Positions 7,287-14,592 are shown, counted from the first letter of the stretch. The stretch: DNA of 15,626 nt from Deltaproteobacteria bacterium RBG_16_44_11 (GCA_001797845.1 MGQN01000012.1:1-15626); one strand, 5' to 3'. Notes: a model not told the origin generated them from the letters alone. Numbers and translations: made by a program.

Positions 7287-8215
7287 AACCACGCCAAAAT
7301 ATTATTTAAAAGAGTTCTGTCATCAAGTCCGTAATGCTTGTGCATCCATTCTCTGTCACCATAGCGTTCACAATACTTATCCTCTAAGGCAAATCGTTTT
7401 ACCGGTACCATTGTTCCGTGATCAACGAGTATCTCCATAACGGCACTTCCAATGCCACCGATTATAGATTGCTCCTCAAGAGTAACAATCCTTCCGTATT
7501 GGCTAACAGAATCCAAGAGCAGGGATACATTAACGGGCTTAATGCGGTATAGATCCATTACAGCGGTATCAATGGAATGTTTCTTCAATTCCTCTGCTAT
7601 TTTAAGGCCTTTATGGACCATAAGCCCCGTTGCAATAATTAACAAATCTCTGCCCCTTTTTACCAGAGACAGACCGTCAGAAAATTCTTCCCCCGGGGAA
7701 TAAATTGCGGGGAGCCTTCCTTTATCTATCCTTACATAGGCAGGGTAATGACTTTCATAGGATATGCGGGCCATCCTGGATGCCATCACGGGGTCGGACG
7801 GATTGAGAATAACCATTCCTGGAAGGGCACGCATGATGGCTATGTCTTGAACGGCATGGTGGGTGGGACCATCACTGTTGTATGTAATTCCCGGTCCTGC
7901 ACCAATAATAGTTATGGGCAGACACATTCCGCTAATGTTCACTTTTATCTGTTCATAACAGCGCATGGTAACGAAGGGTGCAACGGCATAGACAAATACC
8001 TTTTTCCCGCCTAAGGTCAACCCGGTGGCAACGCTGATCATATTCTGCTCTGCCACACCCACATTAATATACTGTCTATTGAGATTCTTCTTGAAACGTT
8101 CAAGGCTGAAGGCCCCCATATCAGCAGTCAAAAACAGAACGTCGCTGTCGGCAGCAGCAATATCGTAAAGCTCATCAAAAAAGGCATCTCTTATGTCGAG
8201 TCCCGCGTCTGTCAT
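7283..8215 (-). CDS. Transketolase-like C-terminal subunit (pyrimidine-binding plus C domains)
   Basis: A 310-aa protein equal to the C-terminal half of a transketolase. The pyrimidine-binding domain holds NVGVAEQNMI with the catalytic Glu56 that activates thiamine diphosphate, and a DGPTHH motif (115-120) like that of transketolases and DXP synthases. The C domain carries TLEEQSIIGGIGSAV. It should pair with the N-terminal subunit encoded immediately upstream: the two genes overlap by 4 nt (ATGA) and GGGA lies just before this ATG. Split transketolases are common in bacteria and archaea. Inside a nucleotide-sugar operon they may transfer a two-carbon unit onto or from a sugar intermediate rather than serve the pentose phosphate pathway (inference). 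Donor and acceptor are not evident. Confidence 0.92.
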   Translation of the reverse strand: MTDAGLDIRDAFFDELYDIAAADSDVLFLTADMGAFSLERFKKNLNRQYINVGVAEQNMISVATGLTLGGKKVFVYAVAPFVTMRCYEQIKVNISGMCLPITIIGAGPGITYNSDGPTHHAVQDIAIMRALPGMVILNPSDPVMASRMARISYESHYPAYVRIDKGRLPAIYSPGEEFSDGLSLVKRGRDLLIIATGLMVHKGLKIAEELKKHSIDTAVMDLYRIKPVNVSLLLDSVSQYGRIVTLEEQSIIGGIGSAVMEILVDHGTMVPVKRFALEDKYCERYGDREWMHKHYGLDDRTLLNNILAWL

Positions 8216-9069
8216 TTTTTCCCTTCTTCCACAACAATTTCGCAGAGGTCCACGTCAAGTTCTTTTCTTGCCGTTTCCAGTTCGTCCATTGTCGGTACAC
8301 CGTGGTGCCAGCGAAGTTGCCTCTCCATGAAGGATATGCCCTTTCCTTTGGTCGTATGCGCTACAATTGCCAGGGGTTTTTCTCTTCCGTCAACACGCGA
8401 ATCATTCAACGCATGGAGGATATCCTTATAGGAATGTCCGTCTATAGATGTTACCTCCCATCCGAAGGCACTCCATTTATCAATAAGCGGCTCCAACCGA
8501 ACGCAATCTTCTGTGAAATCAGTTACGCACTGCTGATTGCGGTCTATCACTGCTACAAGATTATCGAGCTGGTGGTGACTGGCGAACATAGCCGCTTCCC
8601 ATACAGAACCTTCGTAGCATTCACCATCACCGAGAAGAACAACTGTTTTATATTTCCTGGAATCCAATTTTGCACATAATGATAAACCTGCACCAATGCC
8701 GAGCCCCTGCCCAAGAGAACCGCTATCAGCTTCAATCCCCGGGATATTCCTGTCAGGATGCCCTCCTAACATACTGCCATTTTTGCAGAATGTTGCAAGC
8801 TCAGACAATGGGAAAAACCCCAGATCGGCCAGTATTGCATAAAGCGCTATCCCTGAATGGCCTTTGCTCATGATGAACCGATCACGTTCCGGCCAACTTG
8901 GATTCTTTGCATCGTACCGGATAATTCCTCCATAAAAGAGACTCACTAAAATATCCGTGCAGGATAAGGCTCCTCCAATGTGGCCTTTTTTAGCATTAAA
9001 TATCATTTCAACTATTTGCCTTCTCACCCACCGGGACTTTTTTTCTAAAAAATCGATTGAGATATCCAT
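8212..9069 (-). CDS. Transketolase-like N-terminal subunit (thiamine diphosphate-binding)
   Basis: A 285-aa protein equal to the N-terminal PP domain of transketolase. Phosphate- and substrate-contacting histidines appear in KKGHIGG (H30), SKGHS (H71) and GGHP (H104). The thiamine diphosphate/Mg signature is GDGECYEGSVWEAA (147-160), followed about 18 residues later by DRNQQ with N178. Near the C-terminus TKGKGISFME and HHGVP are typical of this half. Start ATG at 9069 is chosen because AAAGGA lies 7 nt upstream; an upstream ATG at 9102 would overlap the Nudix gene. It must act with the C-terminal subunit encoded next, since the catalytic glutamate lies there. Confidence 0.92.
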   Translation of the reverse strand: MDISIDFLEKKSRWVRRQIVEMIFNAKKGHIGGALSCTDILVSLFYGGIIRYDAKNPSWPERDRFIMSKGHSGIALYAILADLGFFPLSELATFCKNGSMLGGHPDRNIPGIEADSGSLGQGLGIGAGLSLCAKLDSRKYKTVVLLGDGECYEGSVWEAAMFASHHQLDNLVAVIDRNQQCVTDFTEDCVRLEPLIDKWSAFGWEVTSIDGHSYKDILHALNDSRVDGREKPLAIVAHTTKGKGISFMERQLRWHHGVPTMDELETARKELDVDLCEIVVEEGKK

Positions 9070-9089
9070 CAAAATATCCTTTTTATGCT

Positions 9090-9662
9090 TTATATAACAC
9101 AAAGACGATCGGTATCCCTTTGTGCCAAATACCTCACCATAATTGCAATGTGAAGACCAACATAAATCTCGCCATTAATTATTTTGCTAATTACTTCGCT
9201 AAATTGAAAGGACTCTACTTTTTGTATTTCATGGTCGTGATCTTTTCTCGAAGCAAATTCATTCTCTCTTATAAGCACTTTAAAAATGAACGGCAAGACA
9301 GGGCTTCTTGGCATATGAATAAGCGGCGGAAGCATTTCAAATCTATTTATATCATCTATAAATATCCCCGTTTCTTCATGGAATTCACGTACCGCTGTTT
9401 CAACAGGTAATTCATTCTCATTCGCTCCGCCTGCAGGCAATTCCAGCGTATTATCCGCTATCACTGGCCTGTAAACACGAACCATTACTATTGCCTTATT
9501 ATCTAAAATAGGAAGTATTAACACCTGTGGCGTATTATATTCTATTGTAAAATAACCGCCCCTGTTTTTTACTGAAAACCAAGGGTTTTCATGAACAGTT
9601 TTTACGGGCTGCAAAAAATCGCATTGTGGAATCGTTAGTCGCGGATCGTCTATATTAGGCAT
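9090..9662 (-). CDS. Nudix hydrolase, ADP-ribose/ADP-sugar pyrophosphatase-like
   Basis: A 190-aa protein with a perfect Nudix box at residues 78-100 (G-x5-E-x7-REFHEETGI), preceded by ELPAGG as in the ADP-ribose/nucleotide-sugar pyrophosphatase subgroup. The catalytic metal-binding glutamates REFHEE are intact. Such enzymes cleave X-linked nucleoside diphosphates; here a nucleotide-sugar or a side product of the pathway is the likely substrate (inference). The gene begins 2 nt after the stop of the GDP-mannose dehydratase-like gene without a clear ribosome-binding site, which suggests coupled translation. A C-terminal helix after ~150 completes the normal length for the family. Confidence 0.88.
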   Translation of the reverse strand: MPNIDDPRLTIPQCDFLQPVKTVHENPWFSVKNRGGYFTIEYNTPQVLILPILDNKAIVMVRVYRPVIADNTLELPAGGANENELPVETAVREFHEETGIFIDDINRFEMLPPLIHMPRSPVLPFIFKVLIRENEFASRKDHDHEIQKVESFQFSEVISKIINGEIYVGLHIAIMVRYLAQRDTDRLCVI

Positions 9663-9664
9663 AA

Positions 9665-10678
9665 TTATCTAGTTAAGAACACTTTTCCGGATTTAACACG
9701 CTGGCGCCAATAATCAAGTAAATCCTGCATTGTCTTTTCGAAGGGAATTTTTGGTTCCCAGCCTGTATGCTTTTTAAATTTTGTTGTATCCGGCACTTGT
9801 AGATCTGCGTCCAGGGGACGAAGCCTGCTGTCTTCAGTTTCGACTTTGATGTCTTTCCTACTGGAAATCGAAATGAGATATTTCAACATCTCGCCGACAG
9901 TACATGAATATGACCCGCCGATATTATAATATTCTCCCGGAATCGGCTTTACCGTAACCAGCAAATAGTATGCTCTGACTGCATCGCGAACATCAGACCA
10001 TGTCCGCATCGAATTCAGATTTCCCGTTTTGACAACGGGCGGAATCAGCCCCTCTTCAATCATGGCAATTTGTTTGGCGAAAGTTGATTCGGCGAAGACG
10101 TCGCCTCTACGGGGTCCCGAATGCGTGAACATGCGCGTCACGACAACTTTTTGCCCGTAAGCCTCCGCATGAAAACGGCCGACACAGTCGGTGCCTATTT
10201 TTGATATCGCGTAAGGCGATGCAGGATGAAATGAACATTCTTCAGTGATAGGAAGTTTTTCGCGCGGAACTCTGCCGAAGACCTCAGATGAGGAGCAGAC
10301 ATGAATGACCGGATCAATGCCCCTACATTGCCGTAAAGCTTCCAAAAGCCTCTCTGTTCCGAGTATATTTGTATCCAATGTCACAATAGGTGAAGTAAAG
10401 CTTGTTTGAGGATAGCTCTGCGCAGCCAGGTGAAACACATAATCAGGTTTTGATTCGCCAACGGCATTTTGCAATGAAATATAATCGCAAAGATCGCCGT
10501 TAATAAAATGAACACGGTCTTTTTTGTTTGCCCTATCAAGCAAATGCTCCACGTTATCTAAAGGGCTTCGCCAGCGGCACATGCCGTAAATATCCCAGTC
10601 GGTATTAGCTAAAAGAAAATCGGCTAGATGTGAACCGACCATTCCTGTGATGCCGGTAATGAGTGCTTTATTTGTCAT
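9665..10678 (-). CDS. GDP-mannose 4,6-dehydratase-like SDR (possibly a GDP-4-keto-6-deoxymannose reductase)
   Basis: A 337-aa extended SDR and the first gene of the operon. The NAD(P)-binding loop ITGITGMVGSHL (GxxGxxG at residues 9-15) resembles GDP-mannose 4,6-dehydratases. Catalytic residues are visible as S130/S131-E132 (SSSEVFG), Y156 and K160 (SPYAISK). The glutamate after the serines favours a dehydratase, as in GMD (T/S-E-Y-K). The segment RTWSDVRDAVRAYYLL is more like the RMD-type reductases of the same family, so a GDP-6-deoxy-4-ketohexose reductase remains possible. If it is a dehydratase, it would supply the keto sugar used by the downstream AKRs and SDRs. A consensus promoter lies ~120 bp upstream. 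Confidence 0.85.
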   Translation of the reverse strand: MTNKALITGITGMVGSHLADFLLANTDWDIYGMCRWRSPLDNVEHLLDRANKKDRVHFINGDLCDYISLQNAVGESKPDYVFHLAAQSYPQTSFTSPIVTLDTNILGTERLLEALRQCRGIDPVIHVCSSSEVFGRVPREKLPITEECSFHPASPYAISKIGTDCVGRFHAEAYGQKVVVTRMFTHSGPRRGDVFAESTFAKQIAMIEEGLIPPVVKTGNLNSMRTWSDVRDAVRAYYLLVTVKPIPGEYYNIGGSYSCTVGEMLKYLISISSRKDIKVETEDSRLRPLDADLQVPDTTKFKKHTGWEPKIPFEKTMQDLLDYWRQRVKSGKVFLTR

Positions 10679-10795
10679 AAAAAATCTTTCTTAAAAATCG
10701 CCTGAAAAAAGAGTTTTCGTCTTTTCCTGGAAGATCGGGTTAAAAGTATCTTGATTCGTTTCCTATGCTTGATGAGAGCCCCGTTTTGCGGGCAA

Positions 10796-10824
10796 ATTAT
10801 AGGAGAAAGGGTCTTATGTGTCAA
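10796..10824 (-). promoter_or_regulatory. Consensus sigma70-type promoter for the minus-strand sugar operon
   Basis: On the minus strand a perfect TTGACA (10824 to 10819) is followed after exactly 17 nt by a perfect TATAAT (10801 to 10796). The expected start point is near 10789, leaving a leader of about 110 nt before the ATG at 10678. Just downstream of the -10 box the leader can form a small hairpin (CCCG, loop CAAAA, CGGG). No other comparably good promoter was seen between the closely packed operon genes. Confidence 0.75.
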
Positions 10825-10895
10825 TAATATTTATCTTTAGGGAGCAGGGGTGGTTCTCCGATTTGTAATCTCTCAAAAAAATCTTTAGAGGCTGG

Positions 10896-10914
10896 CCCTG
10901 CCTACAGAGCAGGG
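10896..10914. repeat. Inverted repeat (6-bp arms) with an alternative pairing partner
   Basis: CCCTGC (10896-10901) and GCAGGG (10909-10914) flank a 7-nt loop. CCTGCC (10897-10902) can alternatively pair with GGCAGG (10921-10926), so two mutually exclusive hairpins are possible. There is no T-run after either, so it is not an intrinsic terminator. It may be a dispersed-repeat fragment or an operator. Confidence 0.5.
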
Positions 10915-11062
10915 TATGCGGGCAGGTTCTTATAAAAAATTCAAAATGGAGGTGCTATCCAAATAATGATATATTTGCTTTACTTCTATCCTGTTTTTTT
11001 ATAGTTTACTCAATCAACATTTCATATTTCCGAGAAACATAAAAACGTCGGAACATTAATTT

Positions 11063-11078
11063 TTAGTATATTAGTATA
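11063..11078. repeat. Tandem 8-bp direct repeat TTAGTATA
   Basis: Two exact, adjacent copies of TTAGTATA, followed by TTAG, about 50 bp before the plus-strand start at 11130. The spacing makes it a candidate part of the promoter or a regulator site, but no -35 box is clear. Confidence 0.4.
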
Positions 11079-11116
11079 TTAGAGGTAATAGAATAAGTTA
11101 TTAAAAGTAAAAATAG

Positions 11117-11128
11117 AGAGGCGCCTCT
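11117..11128. promoter_or_regulatory. Perfect 12-bp palindrome overlapping the ribosome-binding site of the DUF268 gene
   Basis: AGAGGCGCCTCT is its own reverse complement and ends one base before the GTG start at 11130. The candidate Shine-Dalgarno GAGAGG (11116-11121) is inside it, so the palindrome could be an operator for a dimeric protein or influence translation. Chance is not excluded for 12 bp. Confidence 0.4.
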
Positions 11129-11129
11129 G

Positions 11130-11891
11130 GTGCAATTCAGGATCACGATAAAGGGAACTCCGCTGTTGAAGTATTTGAAGGTCATGCCGGCCTTCTTACG
11201 GGAGTATCATCAGCTCAAAAACCAGGTAAAGCATGGTCATATAGATTTTCCTTTTGGGAAGTTTCATGCTTGCTTTGAAGATCGCCTTCAGGAAAGCGGA
11301 ACGGCATCCGGTCACTATTTTCATCAAGATTTACTTGTCGCTGGGGAAATTTTTAAAAACAATCCCCTCAAACATGTTGATATTGGCTCAAGGATGGACG
11401 GGTTTGTTGCTCATGTTGCCTCATTCAGGCAAATTGAATTTGTTGATATCAGAAAACTAAACACACAAATCGATAATATCCGCTTTATTCAAGCCGACAT
11501 AATGGACGATAATCTAAACCTGACAAATTATTGCGATTCTCTTTCCTGTCTTCACGCCCTGGAACACTTTGGGCTTGGCCGTTATGGTGACAAAATCGAT
11601 TATCAGGGGCATCTTCTGGGATGGAACAACCTTTATAAAATATTGAAAAAAGGGGGGAGGCTTTATTTCTCCGTACCTATTGGCAAACAACGCATTGAAT
11701 TCAACGCGCATCGTGTATTTTCCATAGCTTACCTTTTGCAAATGATAGAAGGACGCTATCAAATCGACTCTTTTTCTTATGTCAATGACACAGGAGATCT
11801 GGTCAAAAATGCCAAGATCACTGAAGAAGCAATAAAAAATAATTTTTCCTGCCGTTATGGATGCGGCATCTTTGAATTGACGAAGTTGTAG
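11130..11891 (+). CDS. DUF268-family SAM-methyltransferase-like protein
   Basis: A 253-aa protein read from a GTG start with GAGAGG 8 nt upstream; an ATG 18 codons in is a weaker alternative. I recognise the DUF268 (PF03269) signature: HYFHQDLLVA, HVDIGSRMDGFVAHVASF (a methyltransferase motif-I-like strand), FVDIRKL, then the hallmark DSLSCLHALEHFGLGRYGDKIDYQGH, and GGRLYFSVPIGKQRIEFNAHRVFS. Family members accompany polysaccharide and glycosylation genes and look like class I methyltransferases; no reaction has been established that I know of. It is the only plus-strand gene here, transcribed away from the sugar operon and towards apgM. Its low G+C resembles the sugar operon more than the genes to its right. 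Confidence 0.85.
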   Translation: MQFRITIKGTPLLKYLKVMPAFLREYHQLKNQVKHGHIDFPFGKFHACFEDRLQESGTASGHYFHQDLLVAGEIFKNNPLKHVDIGSRMDGFVAHVASFRQIEFVDIRKLNTQIDNIRFIQADIMDDNLNLTNYCDSLSCLHALEHFGLGRYGDKIDYQGHLLGWNNLYKILKKGGRLYFSVPIGKQRIEFNAHRVFSIAYLLQMIEGRYQIDSFSYVNDTGDLVKNAKITEEAIKNNFSCRYGCGIFELTKL

Positions 11892-12021
11892 ACGATTAAA
11901 GAAGAACGCGGCGGCGGTCTTAATTTATCTTATTTTTCTGGCATTGATAATTAATCTGTTTTCTCCCATCATAATTTTCCACGAGTTAGTCTCATCAGGC
12001 CGGTAGTATTTTCGAGAAGAA

Positions 12022-13230
12022 TTACGCGCCGAATTTTTGCAGTTTTCCCGCATGCGCCAGCGCGACACGCATCAGATATTTCATGGGTATTCTTCCCAGT
12101 CCGCCCATAAGGCAGGCGCTCTCGCCAAAAGTTGTTGCCGCATCGGGGCGGCAGGTTTTTGCCGCAAGCAGTACCGGCACCGGATGAAAGCTATGCCCCG
12201 CCATGACAGCGGGCGTGGAGTGATCCCCCGTCACCACAAGAACATCCGGCTTTAAAGCAAAAATTTCCGGCATCAGGGAATCAACTTTTTCGATGGCCTT
12301 TACTTTTTCGGCAAAATTGCCGTCTTCGCCACGGGAATCCGTCGCTTTAATGTGAATATAGAAGAAATCATAATTGGCGTAATTGGCAACCAGGGCCTGA
12401 ATTTCATCTTCGATTGTCGATGTCTCCGGCGCCAGAGACATTCCCAGGAGTCTGGCGACTCCTTTATACATAGGGTAGCTTGCTATCGCCAGTGGTTTCA
12501 AACCGAAACGTCCGGCCATAGAAGGGAAACTATGAAATCCCGAGTAACCGCGCAGGAGCATGACGTTTGCTTTTTCTTCCTTGGCGAGCACTTCTCTGAT
12601 TTTATCCGATAGTTCCCTCACGGCGGCGGCGGTATTTTCCGCTTCGGGTATCAGCGCCTTGGCATCGAGAGGCGGCTCGCCTGTCCTTTGCGGGTCGGTC
12701 TCGCTAATTTGTTCCGAAAGCTTTCCGCCGCGCAAAACGACCAGCGCCCGGTGTTCTTTTTCCGTGACAAAAAAGACTTCTTTTACCGCTTGTAAATGAA
12801 CATTGGCCTTAAGTTTAATGCACAGGAGTTTGTTTTTTTCCGTCTCCAGTCGTCCGGCTCTTCTGTCGGCAATGTGTCCGAATTTATTCAGCGTGGCGAA
12901 GTTGGCGCGCATGTAGAGATCGCCCTGAACCAGCGGGAAATCAAGGCCTGCTGCGGAAAGCAGACCGCGGCCGACATTGTATTTTACCGGATCATAGCCG
13001 AAAAGGGCGAAATGCGCCGGTCCGCTGCCGGGCGTTATGCCGCAGCCGACCGGGTCCAAAAGCCCGCAGGTGCCGGAGGCGGCAAGGCTATCCAGATTAG
13101 GCGTGACGGCTGTCTCCAGTTCGGTTTTGCCGCCCGTTTCCTGCGGCAGGCCGCCCAATCCGTCCATAATCAGAAAGATTATTTTTTTATCATTTTGAAT
13201 TACCAACCGCTCGATGAATTCCGTATCCAT
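12022..13230 (-). CDS. apgM: Cofactor-independent phosphoglycerate mutase, archaeal type
   Basis: A 402-aa protein of the usual ApgM length. The N-terminus carries IFLIMDGLGG (D23, metal ligand), TPNLDSLA and GCGITPGSGPAHFALFGYDP with the probable catalytic S69. Towards the C-terminus VVTGDHSTP (D336, H337) and HSFHPVP (H346, H349) supply the remaining metal ligands of the alkaline-phosphatase superfamily. It interconverts 2- and 3-phosphoglycerate in glycolysis/gluconeogenesis without 2,3-bisphosphoglycerate. AGGAG at 13236-13240 lies 5 nt before the ATG. The codon composition is GC-richer than the sugar operon (near 55% in sampled stretches), consistent with a core gene. An antisense open frame (12796-13281) is only a shadow of it. 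Confidence 0.93.
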   Translation of the reverse strand: MDTEFIERLVIQNDKKIIFLIMDGLGGLPQETGGKTELETAVTPNLDSLAASGTCGLLDPVGCGITPGSGPAHFALFGYDPVKYNVGRGLLSAAGLDFPLVQGDLYMRANFATLNKFGHIADRRAGRLETEKNKLLCIKLKANVHLQAVKEVFFVTEKEHRALVVLRGGKLSEQISETDPQRTGEPPLDAKALIPEAENTAAAVRELSDKIREVLAKEEKANVMLLRGYSGFHSFPSMAGRFGLKPLAIASYPMYKGVARLLGMSLAPETSTIEDEIQALVANYANYDFFYIHIKATDSRGEDGNFAEKVKAIEKVDSLMPEIFALKPDVLVVTGDHSTPAVMAGHSFHPVPVLLAAKTCRPDAATTFGESACLMGGLGRIPMKYLMRVALAHAGKLQKFGA

Positions 13231-13259
13231 AAAAGCTCCTTTTTAACCCTACATCCTGG

Positions 13260-13279
13260 ATTCCCGTTTTCACGGGAAT
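13260..13279. repeat. Perfect hairpin of a dispersed-repeat type (8-bp stem, 4-nt loop)
   Basis: ATTCCCGT and ACGGGAAT flank TTTC, within a GGATTCCCG...CGGGAATGACA context that is a familiar dispersed intergenic repeat motif in several proteobacterial genomes (recollection). It lies between the crotonase and apgM. No T-run follows on either strand, so it is not called a terminator. Confidence 0.6.
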
Positions 13280-13293
13280 GACATTCACTATTT

Positions 13294-13426
13294 GTCATTG
13301 CGAGACACCTTTTAAGGTGGCGAAGTAATCCTTCTTTTAATGAAATTGCCACGTCCGCCGCGGTAGACTAGCAATGACTGCGTCGGATTGCTTTATCGTC
13401 CGCCTTTACGGATTCCTCGGAATGAC
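13294..13426. repeat. Dispersed palindromic repeat element, copy 1
   Basis: The element opens with GTCATTGCGAG (13294) and closes with CTCGGAATGAC (ending 13426), its reverse complement but for one base. An inner pair, GAAGTAATCC (13322-13331) and GGATTGCTT (13385-13393), is also inverted. Inside lies the hairpin CACCTT-TT-AAGGTG (13306-13319). A second internal GCAATGAC (13371-13378) suggests a composite or partly degenerate copy. The related copy at 14294 shows that this is a repeat family of the genome. Confidence 0.7.
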
Positions 13427-13440
13427 AATGGTCTTAATGC

Positions 13441-14223
13441 TCATTTGCCTTGAAAAAACGGTTTTCTTTTTTCCAAAAACGCCTTCATGCCTTCTTTTTG
13501 ATCCGCGGTGGCAAAGCACTGCGCGATGGCTCCTATTTCCAGCAGGCTCGCGTTGTCGAGCGACATATCAAAGCCGTAATTCATGGCATTTTTCGCCATT
13601 TTCAGAGCGAACGCCGGAAGATTCGCTATTTTTTTGGCAAAATTTTTAGTTTCTTCCAAAAGTTTATCCGCGGGGAAAACCTTATTGACCAGACCAATTT
13701 CATAGGCCCGCTGGGCGTTGATCTGCGCGCCGCTCAAAATCATTTCTTTGGCAATTCCCATGCCGACCAATCTAGGCAGGCGCTGAGTTCCTCCCCAGCC
13801 GGGAATGACGCCGATTAAAATCTCCGGCTGGCCGAAAACAGCTTTTTCCGAAGCAAAGCGGATATCGCAGGCTAGCGCTATTTCCGTGCCGCCGCCGAGA
13901 GCGAATCCGTTGACCGCGGCAATCGATGGTTTCGGCATCGTTTCAATAAGCCGCAGAGTGTGATGTCCCAATTCCATTAACTGCAGGATTTCCACCGATG
14001 TGGAATTTTGCATCTGCGAAATATCGGCTCCGGCCACGAAAGCTTTATCGCCGGCGCCGGTTAAAATCAAAGCTTTTACGTTTTCATCTTTCGCGCACGC
14101 CGTGACCGCGTCATAAATTTCTCCGAGCACCTCGTAATTCATGGCGTTTAACACTTTCGGCCGGTTGAACGTGATAGTCGCGATTTGTTCTTCGATGTTC
14201 AAAAGAATGTTTTTATATTCCAT
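13441..14223 (-). CDS. Enoyl-CoA hydratase/crotonase-family protein
   Basis: A 260-aa crotonase of normal length. The CoA/oxyanion-hole motif AFVAGADI is at residues 61-68 and the second oxyanion Gly lies in FALGGGTEIALACDIRFAS (G110). Both catalytic glutamates of enoyl-CoA hydratases are present: E114 (GGGTEIA) and E134 (FGQPEILIGVIPGWGGTQRL). It therefore probably hydrates crotonyl-CoA or a similar short enoyl-CoA in fatty-acid or butyrate-type metabolism; the exact substrate cannot be read. GGAA precedes the ATG by about 9 nt. The EtfD-like Fe-S protein lies upstream on the same strand, but a strong terminator separates the two genes, so they are probably separate transcription units. Confidence 0.9.
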   Translation of the reverse strand: MEYKNILLNIEEQIATITFNRPKVLNAMNYEVLGEIYDAVTACAKDENVKALILTGAGDKAFVAGADISQMQNSTSVEILQLMELGHHTLRLIETMPKPSIAAVNGFALGGGTEIALACDIRFASEKAVFGQPEILIGVIPGWGGTQRLPRLVGMGIAKEMILSGAQINAQRAYEIGLVNKVFPADKLLEETKNFAKKIANLPAFALKMAKNAMNYGFDMSLDNASLLEIGAIAQCFATADQKEGMKAFLEKRKPFFQGK

Positions 14224-14293
14224 TTATTGTTCTTCCTTTCAGACAGTGAGTTTTGCCCTGCTGCCGGGCGGAAAACATTCTGTACCGCTGTTC

Positions 14294-14414
14294 GTCATTG
14301 CGAGACATCCCTTGGGGTGGCGAAGCAATCTATATATTCTGATACTTATGGGATTGCTTCGCTCATTACATTCCCCCGCACGCTTTGCTCGGGGCTTCGA
14401 CTCACCGCAAAGAC
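14294..14414. repeat. Dispersed palindromic repeat element, copy 2
   Basis: It begins with the same GTCATTGCGAGACA as copy 1. CGAAGCAATC (14321-14330) pairs perfectly with GATTGCTTCG (14352-14361), and the inner hairpin is CATCCC-TT-GGGGTG (14306-14319). The distal end is degenerate (CTCACCGCAAAGAC near 14414), so the right boundary is approximate. Confidence 0.65.
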
Positions 14415-14416
14415 AT

Positions 14417-14445
14417 TGTCACCCAGTCTCGCATGCCGGGTGACA
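14417..14445. repeat. Inverted repeat with 8-bp arms
   Basis: TGTCACCC (14417-14424) and GGGTGACA (14438-14445) are exact reverse complements around a 13-nt loop. No T-run follows. It looks like another member of the intergenic repeat population in this gap. Confidence 0.6.
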
Positions 14446-14553
14446 CCTCTCAGAAATTCTCCCTACCCCGCGCCAGCGGAGGAGAAAAAAAGAATATATA
14501 GCCTTCAGCCTAAACCTTTAATGTAACTAGCCCAATTTTTAAAAAATTTCCAT

Positions 14554-14592
14554 AAAAAAAGCCCGCCTGTGTATTTCGGGCGGGCTTTTTTT
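14554..14592 (-). terminator. Bidirectional Rho-independent terminator
   Basis: GCCCGCC (14561-14567) and GGCGGGC (14579-14585) form a 7-bp GC stem with an 11-nt loop. It is flanked by seven A on the left and seven T on the right, so either strand reads stem then T-run. It lies 25 nt beyond the stop of the minus-strand Fe-S protein gene and should end that transcript. Confidence 0.92.

Larger units (their letters stand above)
10679..11129. other. Divergent intergenic region between the sugar operon and the DUF268 gene
   Basis: 451 bp without a convincing gene. It contains the consensus promoter of the minus-strand operon, an inverted repeat at 10896-10914, a GGAGG at 10948-10952 that leads only into very short reading frames, a tandem TTAGTATA repeat at 11063-11078, and a 12-bp palindrome just before the plus-strand gene. 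The region is AT-rich towards 11129, as expected for a promoter of the plus-strand gene, but I could not place a clear -35/-10 pair there. Confidence 0.7.

Noticed and set aside
10946..11004. Very short frames after GGAGG (10948-10952), a possible leader peptide
   Set aside because: The ATG at 10966 is 13 nt from the GGAGG, the peptide has only 12 residues, and no attenuator hairpin with a T-run follows.
11892..12021. Terminator between the convergent DUF268 gene and apgM
   Set aside because: I looked for a GC stem with a T-run and found only weak partial complementarity around 11900-11935.
12796..13281. Plus-strand open frame of 161 codons antisense to apgM
   Set aside because: It lies opposite a clearly identified gene, its translation shows no family pattern, and it has the look of a GC-rich shadow frame.
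14417..14445. Inverted repeat as a second terminator
   Set aside because: There is no T-run on either strand; the hairpin at 14554-14592 is the convincing terminator.
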